DNA from: Tepidicella xavieri
GTDB lineage: Bacteria; Pseudomonadota; Gammaproteobacteria; Burkholderiales; Burkholderiaceae_C
Direction of reading: 5' to 3'
Assembly (NCBI RefSeq): GCF_004363315.1
Contig: NZ_SNYL01000010.1
Span: forward strand, 42,608-106,607
Length of the DNA stretch: 64,000 bases
Shown here: positions 9,938-18,782 of the stretch, one piece after another
How positions within the stretch are numbered: position 1 is the first letter of the stretch
Layout of the letters: each line of letters begins with the position of its first letter
Notes under the pieces: model-generated
Databases searched by the model: none
Seen by the model: the letters and a program-made list of their open reading frames with translations, nothing else
What the model was told of the DNA's origin: nothing
Position numbers and translations under genes: made by a program

Positions 9938-10082
9938 TTGGCCCTGATGGCCCCGCCGGATGTTCTGCCGTCCGCAGGCCGGAAGGTTATCAACCTGCAA
10001 CCCGCACACCGCCTGGTGTTGCGATCTTGTACATGCCGCATGTGCCACCACACGCAAAGGCCATGCGGTTTTAGGAAACCAC

Positions 10083-11762
10083 ATGTCTGAATCTTTTGCC
10101 GCCCTGTTCGAAGAGTCGCTGAAGCGCGCCGAAATGCGCCCGGGCGAAGTCATCACCGCTGAAGTCGTGCGCATCGAGCACAACCACGTGGTGGTCAACG
10201 CCGGCTTGAAGTCCGAAGCCTACGTGCCCATCAGCGAATTCAAGAACGACCAGGGCGAACTGGAAGTCCAGGTCGGCGACTTCGTCTCCGTGGCCGTCGA
10301 AGCCGTGGAAAACGGCTATGGCGACACCATCCTGTCGCGCGACAAGGCCAAGCGCCTGGCTTCCTGGATGGCGCTGGAAAAAGCCCTGGAATCGGGCGAA
10401 TTCGTGACCGGCACCACCGGCATGAAAGTCAAAGGCGGCCTCAAGGTCATGGTCAACGGCATCAGCGCCTTCCTGCCGGGCTCGCTGGTGGACAGCCGTC
10501 CCACCAAGGACCTGACGCCGTACGAAAACAAGACCATGGAGTTCAAGGTCATCAAGCTCGACCGCAAGCGCAACAACGTGGTGCTGAGCCGCCGCGCCGT
10601 GGTCGAAGCCTCCATGGGCGAAGAGCGCGCCAAGCTGCTGGAAACCCTCAAGGAAGGCGCCATCGTCACCGGCGTGGTCAAAAACATCACCGAATACGGC
10701 GCGTTCGTGGATCTGGGCGGCATCGACGGCCTGCTGCACATCACCGACATGGCCTGGCGCCGCGTGCGTCACCCCTCCGAGGTGGTGCAGGCCGGCCAGG
10801 AAGTCACGGCCAAAGTGCTCAAGTTCGACGCCGAGAAGCAGCGCGTCAGCCTGGGCCTCAAGCAGATGGGCGACGACCCGTGGCTGGGCGTGGCTCGCCG
10901 CTACCCCGCCGGCACCCGCATGTTCGGCAAGGTCACCAACATCGCCGACTACGGCGCCTTCGTCGAGCTGGAGCCCGGCATCGAAGGGCTGGTGCACGTC
11001 TCTGAAATGGACTGGACCAACAAGAACGTGGCCCCGAGCAAAGTCGTCTCGCTGGGCGACGAGGTCGAAGTCATGGTGCTGGAGATCGACGAAGACAAGC
11101 GCCGCATCTCCCTGGGCATGAAGCAGTGCAAGCCCAACCCCTGGCACGAGTTTGCCGAAACCACCAAGCGCGGCGACCGCGTCAAGGGCCCGATCAAGTC
11201 GATCACCGACTTTGGCGTGTTCGTCGGCCTGGCCGCCGGCATCGATGGCCTGGTGCACCTGTCCGACCTGTCCTGGAACGAGCCCGGCGAAGTGGCCGTG
11301 CGCAACTTCAAGAAGGGCCAGGAAGTCGAGGCCGTGGTGCTGGGCGTAGACGTCGAGCGCGAGCGCATCAGCCTGGGCATCAAGCAGCTGGACGCCGACC
11401 CCTTCACCACCTTCGTCTCCATCAACGACAAGGGTGCCACCGTGACCGGCAAGGTCAAGAGCGTGGACGCCAAGGGTGCCGAGATCGACCTGGGCGACGA
11501 CATCGTCGGCTACCTGCGTGCCTCGGAAATCTCCCGCGACCGCGTGGAAGACGCCCGCAACGTGCTCAAGGAAGGCGATGAAGTCACGGCCGTGATCATC
11601 AACATCGACCGCAAGACCCGCAACATCCAGCTCTCCATCAAGGCCAAGGACATGGCCGAGCAACAGGAAGCCATGGCCAGCCTGAGCCAGAACGCCGGCA
11701 ACGCCGGCACCACCAGCCTGGGCGCGCTGCTGCGGGCCAAGCTGGACAGCAACAACGGCTGA
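10083..11762 (+). CDS. rpsA: 30S ribosomal protein S1
   Basis: A 559-residue protein with six S1 RNA-binding repeats. The central and C-terminal ones are seen as [35 protein letters not shown] blocks recurring from about residue 190. It recruits mRNA to the 30S subunit. It starts [19 protein letters not shown] at the ATG at 10083, with AGGAAA about 5 nt upstream; longer in-frame starts (from 9960) are not conserved. The 166-bp gap after aroA/cmk is its leader. A terminator follows. Confidence 0.98.
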   Translation: MSESFAALFEESLKRAEMRPGEVITAEVVRIEHNHVVVNAGLKSEAYVPISEFKNDQGELEVQVGDFVSVAVEAVENGYGDTILSRDKAKRLASWMALEKALESGEFVTGTTGMKVKGGLKVMVNGISAFLPGSLVDSRPTKDLTPYENKTMEFKVIKLDRKRNNVVLSRRAVVEASMGEERAKLLETLKEGAIVTGVVKNITEYGAFVDLGGIDGLLHITDMAWRRVRHPSEVVQAGQEVTAKVLKFDAEKQRVSLGLKQMGDDPWLGVARRYPAGTRMFGKVTNIADYGAFVELEPGIEGLVHVSEMDWTNKNVAPSKVVSLGDEVEVMVLEIDEDKRRISLGMKQCKPNPWHEFAETTKRGDRVKGPIKSITDFGVFVGLAAGIDGLVHLSDLSWNEPGEVAVRNFKKGQEVEAVVLGVDVERERISLGIKQLDADPFTTFVSINDKGATVTGKVKSVDAKGAEIDLGDDIVGYLRASEISRDRVEDARNVLKEGDEVTAVIINIDRKTRNIQLSIKAKDMAEQQEAMASLSQNAGNAGTTSLGALLRAKLDSNNG

Positions 11763-11782
11763 TCGGCCGCTTGAAGTCCTCG

Positions 11783-11818
11783 GGGCCCGGTGCCGACCCA
11801 CGGCGTCGGGCCCTTTTT
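11783..11818 (+). terminator. Intrinsic terminator after rpsA
   Basis: GGGCCCG (11783-11789) pairs with CGGGCCC (11807-11813), extended by GCCG/CGGC, and is followed by TTTTT. It ends only 25 bp before the ihfB start codon. Confidence 0.85.
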
Positions 11819-11842
11819 GATGTCATACAGCGCATTCCTCTC

Positions 11843-12139
11843 ATGACCCGTAGCGATCTCGTAGATGCCTTGGCCGAACGCTTTGGCCAGCTCGGTCAGC
11901 GCGATGCGGAACTGGCGGTCAAGACCATCCTGGAAGCCATCGGCGACGCCCTGGTCAAAGGCCAGCGCATCGAGATTCGGGGTTTCGGCAGTTTCTCCGT
12001 CAATCAACGCCCGCCTCGCATCGGACGCAACCCCCGCAGCGGTGAAAGCGTGGCCATCCCGGCCAAAAGGGTGCCTCACTTCAAGCCGGGCAAGGCCCTG
12101 CGCGAAGCCGTGGATGCCTCCACGCCGCCGGCGCCTTGA
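11843..12139 (+). CDS. ihfB: Integration host factor subunit beta
   Basis: A 98-residue HU/IHF-family DNA-bending protein that pairs with Ihf[18 protein letters not shown] opens it; [20 protein letters not shown] and the intercalating-proline arm [13 protein letters not shown] are typical. The ATG at 11843 fits the family length (94-110). Its start lies just beyond the rpsA terminator, so it depends on read-through or a very close promoter. rpsA-ihfB order is conserved in proteobacteria. Confidence 0.95.
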   Translation: MTRSDLVDALAERFGQLGQRDAELAVKTILEAIGDALVKGQRIEIRGFGSFSVNQRPPRIGRNPRSGESVAIPAKRVPHFKPGKALREAVDASTPPAP

Positions 12140-12215
12140 ATCGCTGGCGCTGTCGCCCCCGGCGAACTGCCCGCCGCCAGGGCCGCTACAATCCTTCAGA
12201 CCACTGGGGGATTGT

Positions 12216-12500
12216 GTGAAATACCTCTCGTGGCTGCTCAAGGCAGCCATTTTTTTCACTGTGTTCGCCTTCGCCCTGAACAACCAGGGTGATGTGCGGT
12301 TGCATCTGTTTTTCGGCGCGTATTGGGACGCACCGCTGGTGCTGGTGGTGCTCGTGGCGCTGGGCATCGGCGTGTTCATGGGCATTGGGGTGATGGTCCC
12401 TCCGTGGCTCAAGGCGCGGCGCGCGGCCCAGTCCCGGCAGCAAGCCGCTGAGGCGGCCCAGCCCGCTGCACAAGGCGAAGCCCCTCCGCATGGAATTTGA
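12216..12500 (+). CDS. lapA: Lipopolysaccharide assembly protein A domain protein (LapA)
   Basis: A 94-residue inner-membrane protein with two membrane segments (about residues 5-22 and 42-65) and a charged Ala/Gln-rich cytoplasmic tail. It matches LapA (DUF1049), which works with LapB to tune LPS synthesis. The start is GTG at 12216 with GGGGG 5 nt upstream. It overlaps lapB by 11 bp, a conserved pairing. Confidence 0.88.
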   Translation: MKYLSWLLKAAIFFTVFAFALNNQGDVRLHLFFGAYWDAPLVLVVLVALGIGVFMGIGVMVPPWLKARRAAQSRQQAAEAAQPAAQGEAPPHGI

Positions 12501-13638
12501 TTTCACCTGGCTGCTGTGGAGCCTGCCGTTGGCCTTTGCGCTGGGCTGGCTGGCCTCACGTTTCGACTTGCGGCAATGGCGCTTTGAAAGCCGCCAAGCC
12601 CCGAAAGCGTATTTCCGCGGCCTCAACCACTTGCTCAACGAGCAGCAGGACCAGGCCATCGATGCCTTCATCGAAGCGGTGCAGAACGACCCGGACACCT
12701 CGGAACTGCACTTCGCCCTGGGCAACTTGTTCCGCCGCCGCGGCGATTACGACCGGGCGGTACGGGTGCATGAGCATCTGCTGTCGCGCGCCGACCTGTC
12801 CCCGAAAGACCGCCAGCGCGCGCAACACGCCTTGGCACAGGATTTTCTGAAAGCCGGCCTGCTCGACCGCGCCGAGGCCGCCCTCGTCAAGCTCGACGGC
12901 ACCCCTTTCGAGGCCGAAGCGCGGCTGGCACGGCTGGCCATTTACGAGCGCACGCGCGAATGGAACAAAGCCGCCGAAGTGGCCGAGTTGCTGGAGCACG
13001 CGCAGCGCGGGAGTTTTCGCTTGCGGCTGGCGCACTACCGCTGCGAGCAGGCCACGGCCTTGCGTCAGCACAACCGCACGACGGAGGCGCTCACCCTGCT
13101 GGAAACGCTGGTGGCCGATGCGCCGGAGTCGGCCCGGGGCTGGATCGGGCTGGCCGAACTGCGTCACAGCCTGTCGAACACCGAAGGGGCTTGGGAGGCG
13201 CTGCGCCAGCTCTGCCTGCATGTGCCCAGCCACGTGCCGCTGGTGGCGCACAACCTGGCCATCTGGGCCAAGCTGTTGCAACGCACCGCCCAAGCGCGTG
13301 AATTGCTGCACAGTTGGTCGGCGCGCCATGCGCCGTCGCTGGACGTGACCCAGGCGCTCGCCCACCTGGAAGCCGACCCCACCGCGGGCCGACAGCTCTA
13401 TATCGAGCATCTGCGGCGCGAGCCTTCGCTGGTGGCCGCCAGCTTGTGGCTGGCTGGTGAGCACTGGGGCCAGGGCGAGGAGGAAAAGCTCGTCAAGCAG
13501 TCGCTGGATCGCGCCTGCGACCCCCTGAAACGCTACCGCTGCGCGGCTTGCGGATTCGAGGCCCGGCAATATTTCTGGCAATGCCCTGGCTGCCAAAGCT
13601 GGGACAGCTACCCACCGCGACGCGTCGAAGAACTCTGA
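12490..13638 (+). CDS. lapB: Lipopolysaccharide assembly protein LapB
   Basis: A 382-residue protein with one N-terminal membrane anchor (LLWSLPLAFALGWLASRF), a run of TPR helices (for example HFALGNLFRRRGDYDRAVRV), and a C-terminal rubredoxin-type metal knuckle (YRCAACGFEARQYFWQCPGC). In E. coli LapB recruits FtsH to degrade LpxC and so sets LPS output. All four knuckle cysteines are present. It is translationally coupled to lapA. Confidence 0.94.
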   Translation: MEFDFTWLLWSLPLAFALGWLASRFDLRQWRFESRQAPKAYFRGLNHLLNEQQDQAIDAFIEAVQNDPDTSELHFALGNLFRRRGDYDRAVRVHEHLLSRADLSPKDRQRAQHALAQDFLKAGLLDRAEAALVKLDGTPFEAEARLARLAIYERTREWNKAAEVAELLEHAQRGSFRLRLAHYRCEQATALRQHNRTTEALTLLETLVADAPESARGWIGLAELRHSLSNTEGAWEALRQLCLHVPSHVPLVAHNLAIWAKLLQRTAQARELLHSWSARHAPSLDVTQALAHLEADPTAGRQLYIEHLRREPSLVAASLWLAGEHWGQGEEEKLVKQSLDRACDPLKRYRCAACGFEARQYFWQCPGCQSWDSYPPRRVEEL

Positions 13639-13656
13639 CCCGGACGGAGGCCCTGG

Positions 13657-14040
13657 ATGAACCTGGAAAAAGTGATCTTCGGTTTTTTCATTCTGCTGGC
13701 GGCCACGCTCAATTTCGGGTTCTTCCTGGGCGAAATCGACAACCCGGCCCACCACGACATTTACGAGCTGTTTGCCGCCCTGGTGGTCAGCCTGATTGCC
13801 ACCGTGCTGAAACTGGGCGACCGCACGCAGATCGGGGCCGTGCACCTGTCCACCAGCCTGGTGGCCGATTTGCAGTTGCTGGCCGCAGCCATGGTCTGGG
13901 GACATGCCGCGCACATTGCCCCAAGCGGCGTCACGCCCGAAGTGATGGCCAGCATCGTTTCGCTCTCCGGCGGGGCGCTGTTTGCCAACGTGGTCTCCGT
14001 CATCATCCTGATCGCCGAAACCATCATGCAGCGCCGTTGA
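13657..14040 (+). CDS. Small conserved membrane protein next to a potassium channel (DUF6394-like)
   Basis: A 127-residue integral membrane protein with three to four predicted segments: VIFGFFILLAATLNFGFFLG, the IYELFAALVVSLIATVLKLG stretch, a central LQLLAAAMVWGHAAHIA and a C-terminal ANVVSVIILIAETIM. It resembles DUF6394 proteins of betaproteobacteria, which sit beside K+ channel genes. It begins 18 bp after lapB and ends 13 bp before the channel, so co-translation with the channel is likely. No function is known; an accessory or regulatory subunit is only an inference. Confidence 0.7.
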   Translation: MNLEKVIFGFFILLAATLNFGFFLGEIDNPAHHDIYELFAALVVSLIATVLKLGDRTQIGAVHLSTSLVADLQLLAAAMVWGHAAHIAPSGVTPEVMASIVSLSGGALFANVVSVIILIAETIMQRR

Positions 14041-14053
14041 GCGCCCGCCAGCC

Positions 14054-15769
14054 ATGACCCGCCACGAGGAGATCAGCACCTTTTTTCTGGTGCTGAGGCG
14101 CGTTCGCAAGACGCTGATTGCGCTGATCGTGATCTACGCCGTCGCCGTGCTGGGCCTGACGCTGGCGCCAGGCCTGCCCGGCGAAGACGGCCAGCCAACG
14201 CGGCTGAGCTTTTTCCACGCGTTCTATTTCATCAGCTACACCGCCACCACCATCGGATTTGGCGAAATACCGGCCGAGTTTTCCGAGCAGCAGCGGCTGT
14301 GGGTGCTGGTGTGCATCTACCTGTCGGTGATCGGCTGGGCATTGTTCATCGGCTCGCTGCTGCAATTGCTGCAAGACACGAACCTGCAAAACGCGATTCG
14401 CGTACGCCGCTTCGCGCTGGAGGTGCGCAAGCTCCACGAGCCCTTTTACATCGTTTGCGGCTATGGCGAGACGGGGCGCCTGCTGTGCGCAGCGCTGGAC
14501 CGGATGGGCTTTCGGGTGGTGGTGCTCGAAATCCGCGCCCAGCGGCTCGCCGACATCGAATTGCAAAGCTATTCGGCCGACATGCCCCATCTGGCCACCG
14601 ACGCGGGCAACCCCCAAGTGCTGCGCATGGCCGGGCTGACACAGCGCCATTGCAAGGGGCTGATCGCGCTGACCAATGACGACGCCTGCAACCTGGCGGC
14701 CGCGATGACCGGCCGCCTGCTTGCCCCGCGCCTGCCGGTGCTGGCACGCGCAGAAAAACCGGAAACCGTGGACAACATGGCGTCGTTCGACACCCGGCAC
14801 ATCATCAACCCGTTCGAGAAGTTCAGCAGCTACCTGGCCCTGGCCATGCACGCGCCGGCGGCCTACCATTTGCTGATCTGGCTCACCGGGCTGTCCGGCA
14901 CCACCGTCTCGCGCCACCGCGACCCGCCCCGCGGGCCATGGGTGCTGCTGGGATTTGGCCGTTTCGGCCGCAGCCTGGCCCAACGCATGGCCCAGGAAGG
15001 ACTGCCCGTGGCCGTGATCGATCTGCATGAAGCGCCACAGGAACCGCTCGACGGCGTGCGCTGGATCCAGGGCGATGGCACCGGCGCCAGTGCCTTACGC
15101 CGTGCCGGCATCGAGCAGGCGGTGGGCATCATCGCCGCCACGGCCAACGACGTGAACAACCTGTCGGCTGCGGTCACGGCGCGCCAGCTCAACCCCCATG
15201 TGTTCGTCATCGTGCGTCAGAACGAACACACGAATCAGCCGCTGTTCAAAAGCCTGCGCGCCGACATCACCATGGTGCCCAGCGAGATCATCGCCCAGGA
15301 GTGCCTGGCGATTCTGACCACCCCGATGCTCGCGCCGTTTCTGCAACGCCTTGAAAGCGAAGGCGAGCCCTGGTGCGAGCAGGTGCTAGAGCGCCTGACC
15401 GCTCGGTTCGACGGACAAACGCCCCATGTCTGGAGCGTGCGCATCAGCGAAGCCGAAACGCCGGCCTTGCTGCGCCATTTGCAGGCAGGCGAGATCATCC
15501 GCCTCGGTGACGTGCTGCGTCAGCCGTCGCGCCGCAGCGAGCCGCTGGACTGTGAGGCGCTGCAAATCGACCAGCGGGAGGGCGAGCGACTGATGATGCC
15601 CGGCCCGGAAGTGGTGCTGGCCCCAGGCGATGAGCTGCTGCTGGCCGGCCGCCGCTCGGCCCAGTCGGCACTGGCGTTGACGGTGAACAACGAGCACGCG
15701 CTGAACTACGTGCTCACGGGGCGGGATTTGCCGGGCAGCTGGGTGTGGCGGTGGCTCAGCCGGCAGTGA
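14054..15769 (+). CDS. Potassium channel protein with two RCK (TrkA-N) domains
   Basis: A 571-residue two-transmembrane K+ channel. The first helix (LIALIVIYAVAVLGLTL), a pore helix and the selectivity filter TTIGFGE (about residues 66-72), then the second helix (LVCIYLSVIGWALFIGSLL), are followed by RCK1 with the nucleotide motif VCGYGETGRLL and RCK2 with LLGFGRFGRSLAQ. The C-terminal part is TrkA-C-like (ALQIDQREGERLMMPGPEVV). Two complete Rossmann domains in one chain recall BK/MthK-type gating rings. Ligand (NAD, nucleotide or Ca2+) is unknown. Confidence 0.88.
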   Translation: MTRHEEISTFFLVLRRVRKTLIALIVIYAVAVLGLTLAPGLPGEDGQPTRLSFFHAFYFISYTATTIGFGEIPAEFSEQQRLWVLVCIYLSVIGWALFIGSLLQLLQDTNLQNAIRVRRFALEVRKLHEPFYIVCGYGETGRLLCAALDRMGFRVVVLEIRAQRLADIELQSYSADMPHLATDAGNPQVLRMAGLTQRHCKGLIALTNDDACNLAAAMTGRLLAPRLPVLARAEKPETVDNMASFDTRHIINPFEKFSSYLALAMHAPAAYHLLIWLTGLSGTTVSRHRDPPRGPWVLLGFGRFGRSLAQRMAQEGLPVAVIDLHEAPQEPLDGVRWIQGDGTGASALRRAGIEQAVGIIAATANDVNNLSAAVTARQLNPHVFVIVRQNEHTNQPLFKSLRADITMVPSEIIAQECLAILTTPMLAPFLQRLESEGEPWCEQVLERLTARFDGQTPHVWSVRISEAETPALLRHLQAGEIIRLGDVLRQPSRRSEPLDCEALQIDQREGERLMMPGPEVVLAPGDELLLAGRRSAQSALALTVNNEHALNYVLTGRDLPGSWVWRWLSRQ

Positions 15770-15820
15770 CGCCCCCAGCCGGCCATGACCAAGGGCATCA
15801 CACGCACGAATAGACCGCTA

Positions 15821-15852
15821 GCACTGAAGCCTTGGAATCGCCGCTTCAGTGC
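15821..15852. terminator. Perfect 10-bp inverted repeat between convergent genes
   Basis: GCACTGAAGC (15821-15830) and GCTTCAGTGC (15843-15852) are exact complements around a 12-nt loop, midway between the channel and cytochrome peroxidase stops. There is no U-tract, so it would be a weak or Rho-assisted bidirectional terminator. Confidence 0.5.
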
Positions 15853-15859
15853 GCTCGCC

Positions 15860-16864
15860 TCAGTTGAAAGGCTTGGGCCGCGGCGTCTGATCCGATGAAG
15901 GGGGCAGAATCGGCAGCATGAATTGCGGCTGATCCCCCGTCAAGGTCTTGAGGAAGGCGACGATCTGGTCGTTTTCCTCCTTGGTAAACCGCTTGCCCAA
16001 CTGCAAACGCCCCATGATATCCACGGCTTCGGTCAAGGTATTGGCTGCGCCATCGTGGAAATAGGGATAGGTCAACTCCACGTTGCGCAGGGTGGGCACT
16101 TTGAAATTGAATCGATCGGCATCTTTGCCCGTGACTGCCGCGCGACCATCGGGCATATTGCCTTTGTAGGGCTCGACCACGCCCATTTTCTGGAAGGAGT
16201 TCCCACCCAAATTGGGGCCGTTGTGGCAGGCCACGCAGCCACTTTCGTTGAACAGCCTGTAGCCGGCAAGCTCATCTTTGGTCAGCGCGTCCGTTTTGCC
16301 CAGCAACCATTGGTCGAAACGCGAATTGGGCGTCACCAGCGTTTTCTCGAACTCGGCAATCGCTTCGGTCACCTGATCGATATCGATCTTGTCTTTTTTG
16401 AAGACGAGCTTGAATTCGCGAACGTAGGCAGGAATGGACTCCAGCACGTCAATGGCCAGCGTGTGGCTGAAGGCCATTTCCGCCGGATTGGCGATCGGCC
16501 CGCCCGCCTGCTCTTTCAAGTCCGCCGCGCGGCCGTCCCAGAACTGGGCCAGGTTCAAGCTGGAATTCAAAACCGTGGGCGAATTGATGGGGCCTTGCTG
16601 CCACTTGTCGCCAATGGATGTGCTCAAATTGTCCGACCCGCCACGGCTGAGGTTGTGGCAAGAATTGCAAGAAATGAAGCCGGACTTGGACAGGCGGGGA
16701 TCGAAAAACAGTTTCTTGCCCAACTCGGCTTTCCCCAAGTCGATCGACTGCGGCGGCGCGATCGGCGCATACAACGAGCGAAACTGGTCGGCCGATGCCA
16801 CTCCCATGGCTGCCATCCCGGCAGCGGCCACCGCCGCCACAGCCAACATACTTTTGACGTTCAT
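15860..16864 (-). CDS. Di-haem cytochrome c peroxidase
   Basis: A 334-residue periplasmic enzyme that reduces H2O2 with electrons from cytochrome c. A signal peptide (MLAVAAVAAAGMAAMGVASA) precedes the mature protein. Haem sites are CNSCH near residue 46 and CVACH near 213, with GRAADLKEQ and YFHDGAANTLTEAV as family blocks. The start is ATG at 16864, with AAGGAG 6 nt upstream, rather than the GTG at 16867. A class-II Fnr-type promoter lies upstream, in line with oxygen-limited expression of such peroxidases in other bacteria. The adjacent regulator is a candidate activator. Confidence 0.95.
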   Translation of the reverse strand: MNVKSMLAVAAVAAAGMAAMGVASADQFRSLYAPIAPPQSIDLGKAELGKKLFFDPRLSKSGFISCNSCHNLSRGGSDNLSTSIGDKWQQGPINSPTVLNSSLNLAQFWDGRAADLKEQAGGPIANPAEMAFSHTLAIDVLESIPAYVREFKLVFKKDKIDIDQVTEAIAEFEKTLVTPNSRFDQWLLGKTDALTKDELAGYRLFNESGCVACHNGPNLGGNSFQKMGVVEPYKGNMPDGRAAVTGKDADRFNFKVPTLRNVELTYPYFHDGAANTLTEAVDIMGRLQLGKRFTKEENDQIVAFLKTLTGDQPQFMLPILPPSSDQTPRPKPFN

Positions 16865-16905
16865 CACTCTCTCCTTCTTGGCTTAAGAACCTTTGTTGTG
16901 GCTCA

Positions 16906-16947
16906 AGGGTAAACCCTGAAGGCAAGAGGGTTATTGACTCAGATCAA
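16906..16947 (-). promoter_or_regulatory. Fnr-type box and -10 of the cytochrome c peroxidase gene
   Basis: Read on the minus strand, TTGATCTGAGTCAA (16947-16934) differs from the Fnr consensus TTGAT-N4-ATCAA by one base. A 22-nt spacer leads to TACCCT (16911-16906) as -10. This places the box at about -41.5, the class-II activator position, with a leader of about 35 nt. Confidence 0.75.
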
Positions 16948-16969
16948 ACCTGCGGGAGACCGAGGCGGC

Positions 16970-17680
16970 TCAACCCGCCGGCGGCAGCAGCAGAGATTCG
17001 TCGAGTATGCGGTACAGGCGGCCTTGTCGGTCGAGGGGCGCGATGGCGCCGATGCGTACCAGGGCGCTGATCTCGCGGCTGACGGTTTCGAGCTTGAGGT
17101 CCATCATGGCCCCCATGTCTTCGCGGGAAAACAGGGTAGTGACGGCCGGGTCGGTGGCGTGGCGCATCTTGAGCACGAAATTGGCCACACGCTGGCGGGC
17201 CGTGCCGAAGTTCAGGGCGGCAAGCCAGTCATCGGCCTCCTTGAGCGCCTGCTGCCATTTCTGCAGCAAGCGCCAGTGCAGCCGGGGGGAATTTTGGCTC
17301 AGGCGGTGGATCACATCGGACGGAATGCGGCACACGGAAACGTCTGTCAGCGCCACGGCCTCGCTGTCGTAACGGCTGGTGGCCAAGGCTTCGAGCCCGG
17401 CCACGTCGCCTGGGCGCAGAATCCGCAGGATGCGCTGGCGGCCGTCCGGGGTCACGCGCACCAGCTTGAGCAGCCCGGTGCGCAAGGTGAAGATGCCGGC
17501 GGCAGGCGCGCCTTCCTGATACAGCGACAGGCCGGCGGTGTAGCACAGGTCATCGATCGGCGCATGGATCAGACCGAAGTCCTGTTCGTTGAGATCGGAA
17601 AACAGCACCATGTCGCGGATGCCGCAGGACTTGCAGTCAGACGTTCCGCGCCAGGCGGATTCGGTCTTGATCGGGATCAT
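16970..17680 (-). CDS. Crp/Fnr-family transcriptional regulator (Fnr-like)
   Basis: A 236-residue regulator with an N-terminal cysteine pair (C16 and C19, DCKSCGIRD), a cyclic-nucleotide-type barrel and a C-terminal winged helix. The recognition helix LKLETVSREISAL keeps the E-x-x-S-R pattern that in Fnr contacts TTGAT half-sites. C117 aligns with E. coli C122, but the residue matching C29 is V25. So three of four [4Fe-4S] ligands are present; C46 is a possible stand-in. It could sense O2, NO or redox, or be cluster-free. Three matching boxes occur in this window. Confidence 0.85.
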   Translation of the reverse strand: MIPIKTESAWRGTSDCKSCGIRDMVLFSDLNEQDFGLIHAPIDDLCYTAGLSLYQEGAPAAGIFTLRTGLLKLVRVTPDGRQRILRILRPGDVAGLEALATSRYDSEAVALTDVSVCRIPSDVIHRLSQNSPRLHWRLLQKWQQALKEADDWLAALNFGTARQRVANFVLKMRHATDPAVTTLFSREDMGAMMDLKLETVSREISALVRIGAIAPLDRQGRLYRILDESLLLPPAG

Positions 17681-17752
17681 GCCCGAATTGTGCCTTGAGT
17701 CGATACCCCAGGGGGCAAAACCCGGGAAATCCGATCGGTAGCACCCTCAATT

Positions 17753-17772
17753 TGTCATGGACAGATATGACA
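17753..17772. promoter_or_regulatory. Dyads in the gap between carH and the Fnr-like gene
   Basis: TGTCATGGACA (17753-17763) is a TGTC-N3-GACA dyad, and TGTCAT also pairs with ATGACA (17767-17772). It lies 73-92 bp upstream of the Fnr-like start codon. The same TGTC-N3-GACA form recurs in the carH/operon control region at 18847-18857. Chance cannot be excluded. Confidence 0.3.
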
Positions 17773-17813
17773 TCGAACGAGCCGCTGTCTATCACAAAAC
17801 CGATACGCACCGC

Positions 17814-18782
17814 TCATCGCGCAGAATGCCGCGTCCGCCAGGCGGCCACTTGGGCGGTGACATCACTGGCGCGCCCCAGCACCCGCACCGGCGGCGGCAT
17901 GACCTTTCTGTAGAGCACGGCTGCCGCGCCCCCCACCCAGACTTCCACCCCCTCGGGCAGTTGATCAGCCAATTGCCGCAGGCTGTCGAGCACCTCGCGC
18001 CGGGACGCATGGGCGCTGAAGCTCAGCGCCACCACATCGACGCCGAGCTGCCGGGATGCGCTGACGATGTCGGGAACCGGCGTGCTGGCGCCCAATGACA
18101 CCCGCTGGCAAGCCTCCAGCGCGAAAAAACTCTCGGCCATGAGCAGCCCCAACGTGTGGGATTCGGACGGCGTGGTCGTCAGCAGCACCTTGGGGCGCCG
18201 CATCAACTCCTGACCGCTGGCCTCCACGGCGGCGATCGCGTCCCGCAAAACGGTGCGCACCGTCTCGGAAAACAGGTGCTCCTGAAACACCGAAACGTCG
18301 CCGCGCAGCCACGCATCCCCCACCGCCACGCACAGAGGCGCGACCAGCCGCTCCACCGCCGCCCCCAGGCCCTGGCGCATCACCTCGCGCTGCAAGGCGT
18401 GGCGCAGGCGATCGACGTCGTTGCGGCGCAGCCATTCGATCCATTGGGGCTCCAGCGCCGTCGATCCGATGGAATCGACCGGACAAGCAGCCGCTCGCCC
18501 GGCGGCCTCATCGCACAACGCTTCCAGCGCCTCCAGCGGCAAGCCCACCACCTTGCCGGGGCGGTGCCCAGCATCCATGAGCCGCTTAATGAGGCGCAGC
18601 CGCAGCAATTGGGCATGGTCGTATTGCCGCTCGCCAAAGGCGTCGCGCGTCGGGGTGGGGAAGCCGTAGCGCCGCTCCCACACGCGCAGGGTGTCTTTGC
18701 CCAACCCGGTGTCGCGCTCGACGTCGGCAATCGACCACAACACGTCCTTGGGCTCAGGAGAGGCATCCACGGCACATCCCAT
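17814..18782 (-). CDS. carH: MerR-family regulator with cobalamin-binding light-sensing domain (CarH/LitR type)
   Basis: A 322-residue protein. Residues about 16-80 are a MerR winged helix (LWSIADVERDTGLGKDTLRV). Next comes a helical bundle with W158-x9-E168-H169 (AWLRGDVSVFQEH), the motif that caps adenosylcobalamin in Thermus CarH. The C-terminal Rossmann-type B12 domain has E207-S-H209-x-x-G (SESHTLG), the lower-ligand histidine motif. All known residues for a B12 photoreceptor repressor are thus present. It is divergent from the 11-gene operon it probably controls. The start is uncertain: ATG at 18782 fits the conserved N-terminus; ATG at 18836 would add 18 unconserved residues. Neither has a clear ribosome site. 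Confidence 0.85.
   Translation of the reverse strand: MGCAVDASPEPKDVLWSIADVERDTGLGKDTLRVWERRYGFPTPTRDAFGERQYDHAQLLRLRLIKRLMDAGHRPGKVVGLPLEALEALCDEAAGRAAACPVDSIGSTALEPQWIEWLRRNDVDRLRHALQREVMRQGLGAAVERLVAPLCVAVGDAWLRGDVSVFQEHLFSETVRTVLRDAIAAVEASGQELMRRPKVLLTTTPSESHTLGLLMAESFFALEACQRVSLGASTPVPDIVSASRQLGVDVVALSFSAHASRREVLDSLRQLADQLPEGVEVWVGGAAAVLYRKVMPPPVRVLGRASDVTAQVAAWRTRHSAR

Noticed and set aside
7787..10198. 803-codon open frame antisense to aroA/cmk
   Set aside because: Shadow frame of a well-supported fused enzyme; no recognisable domain.
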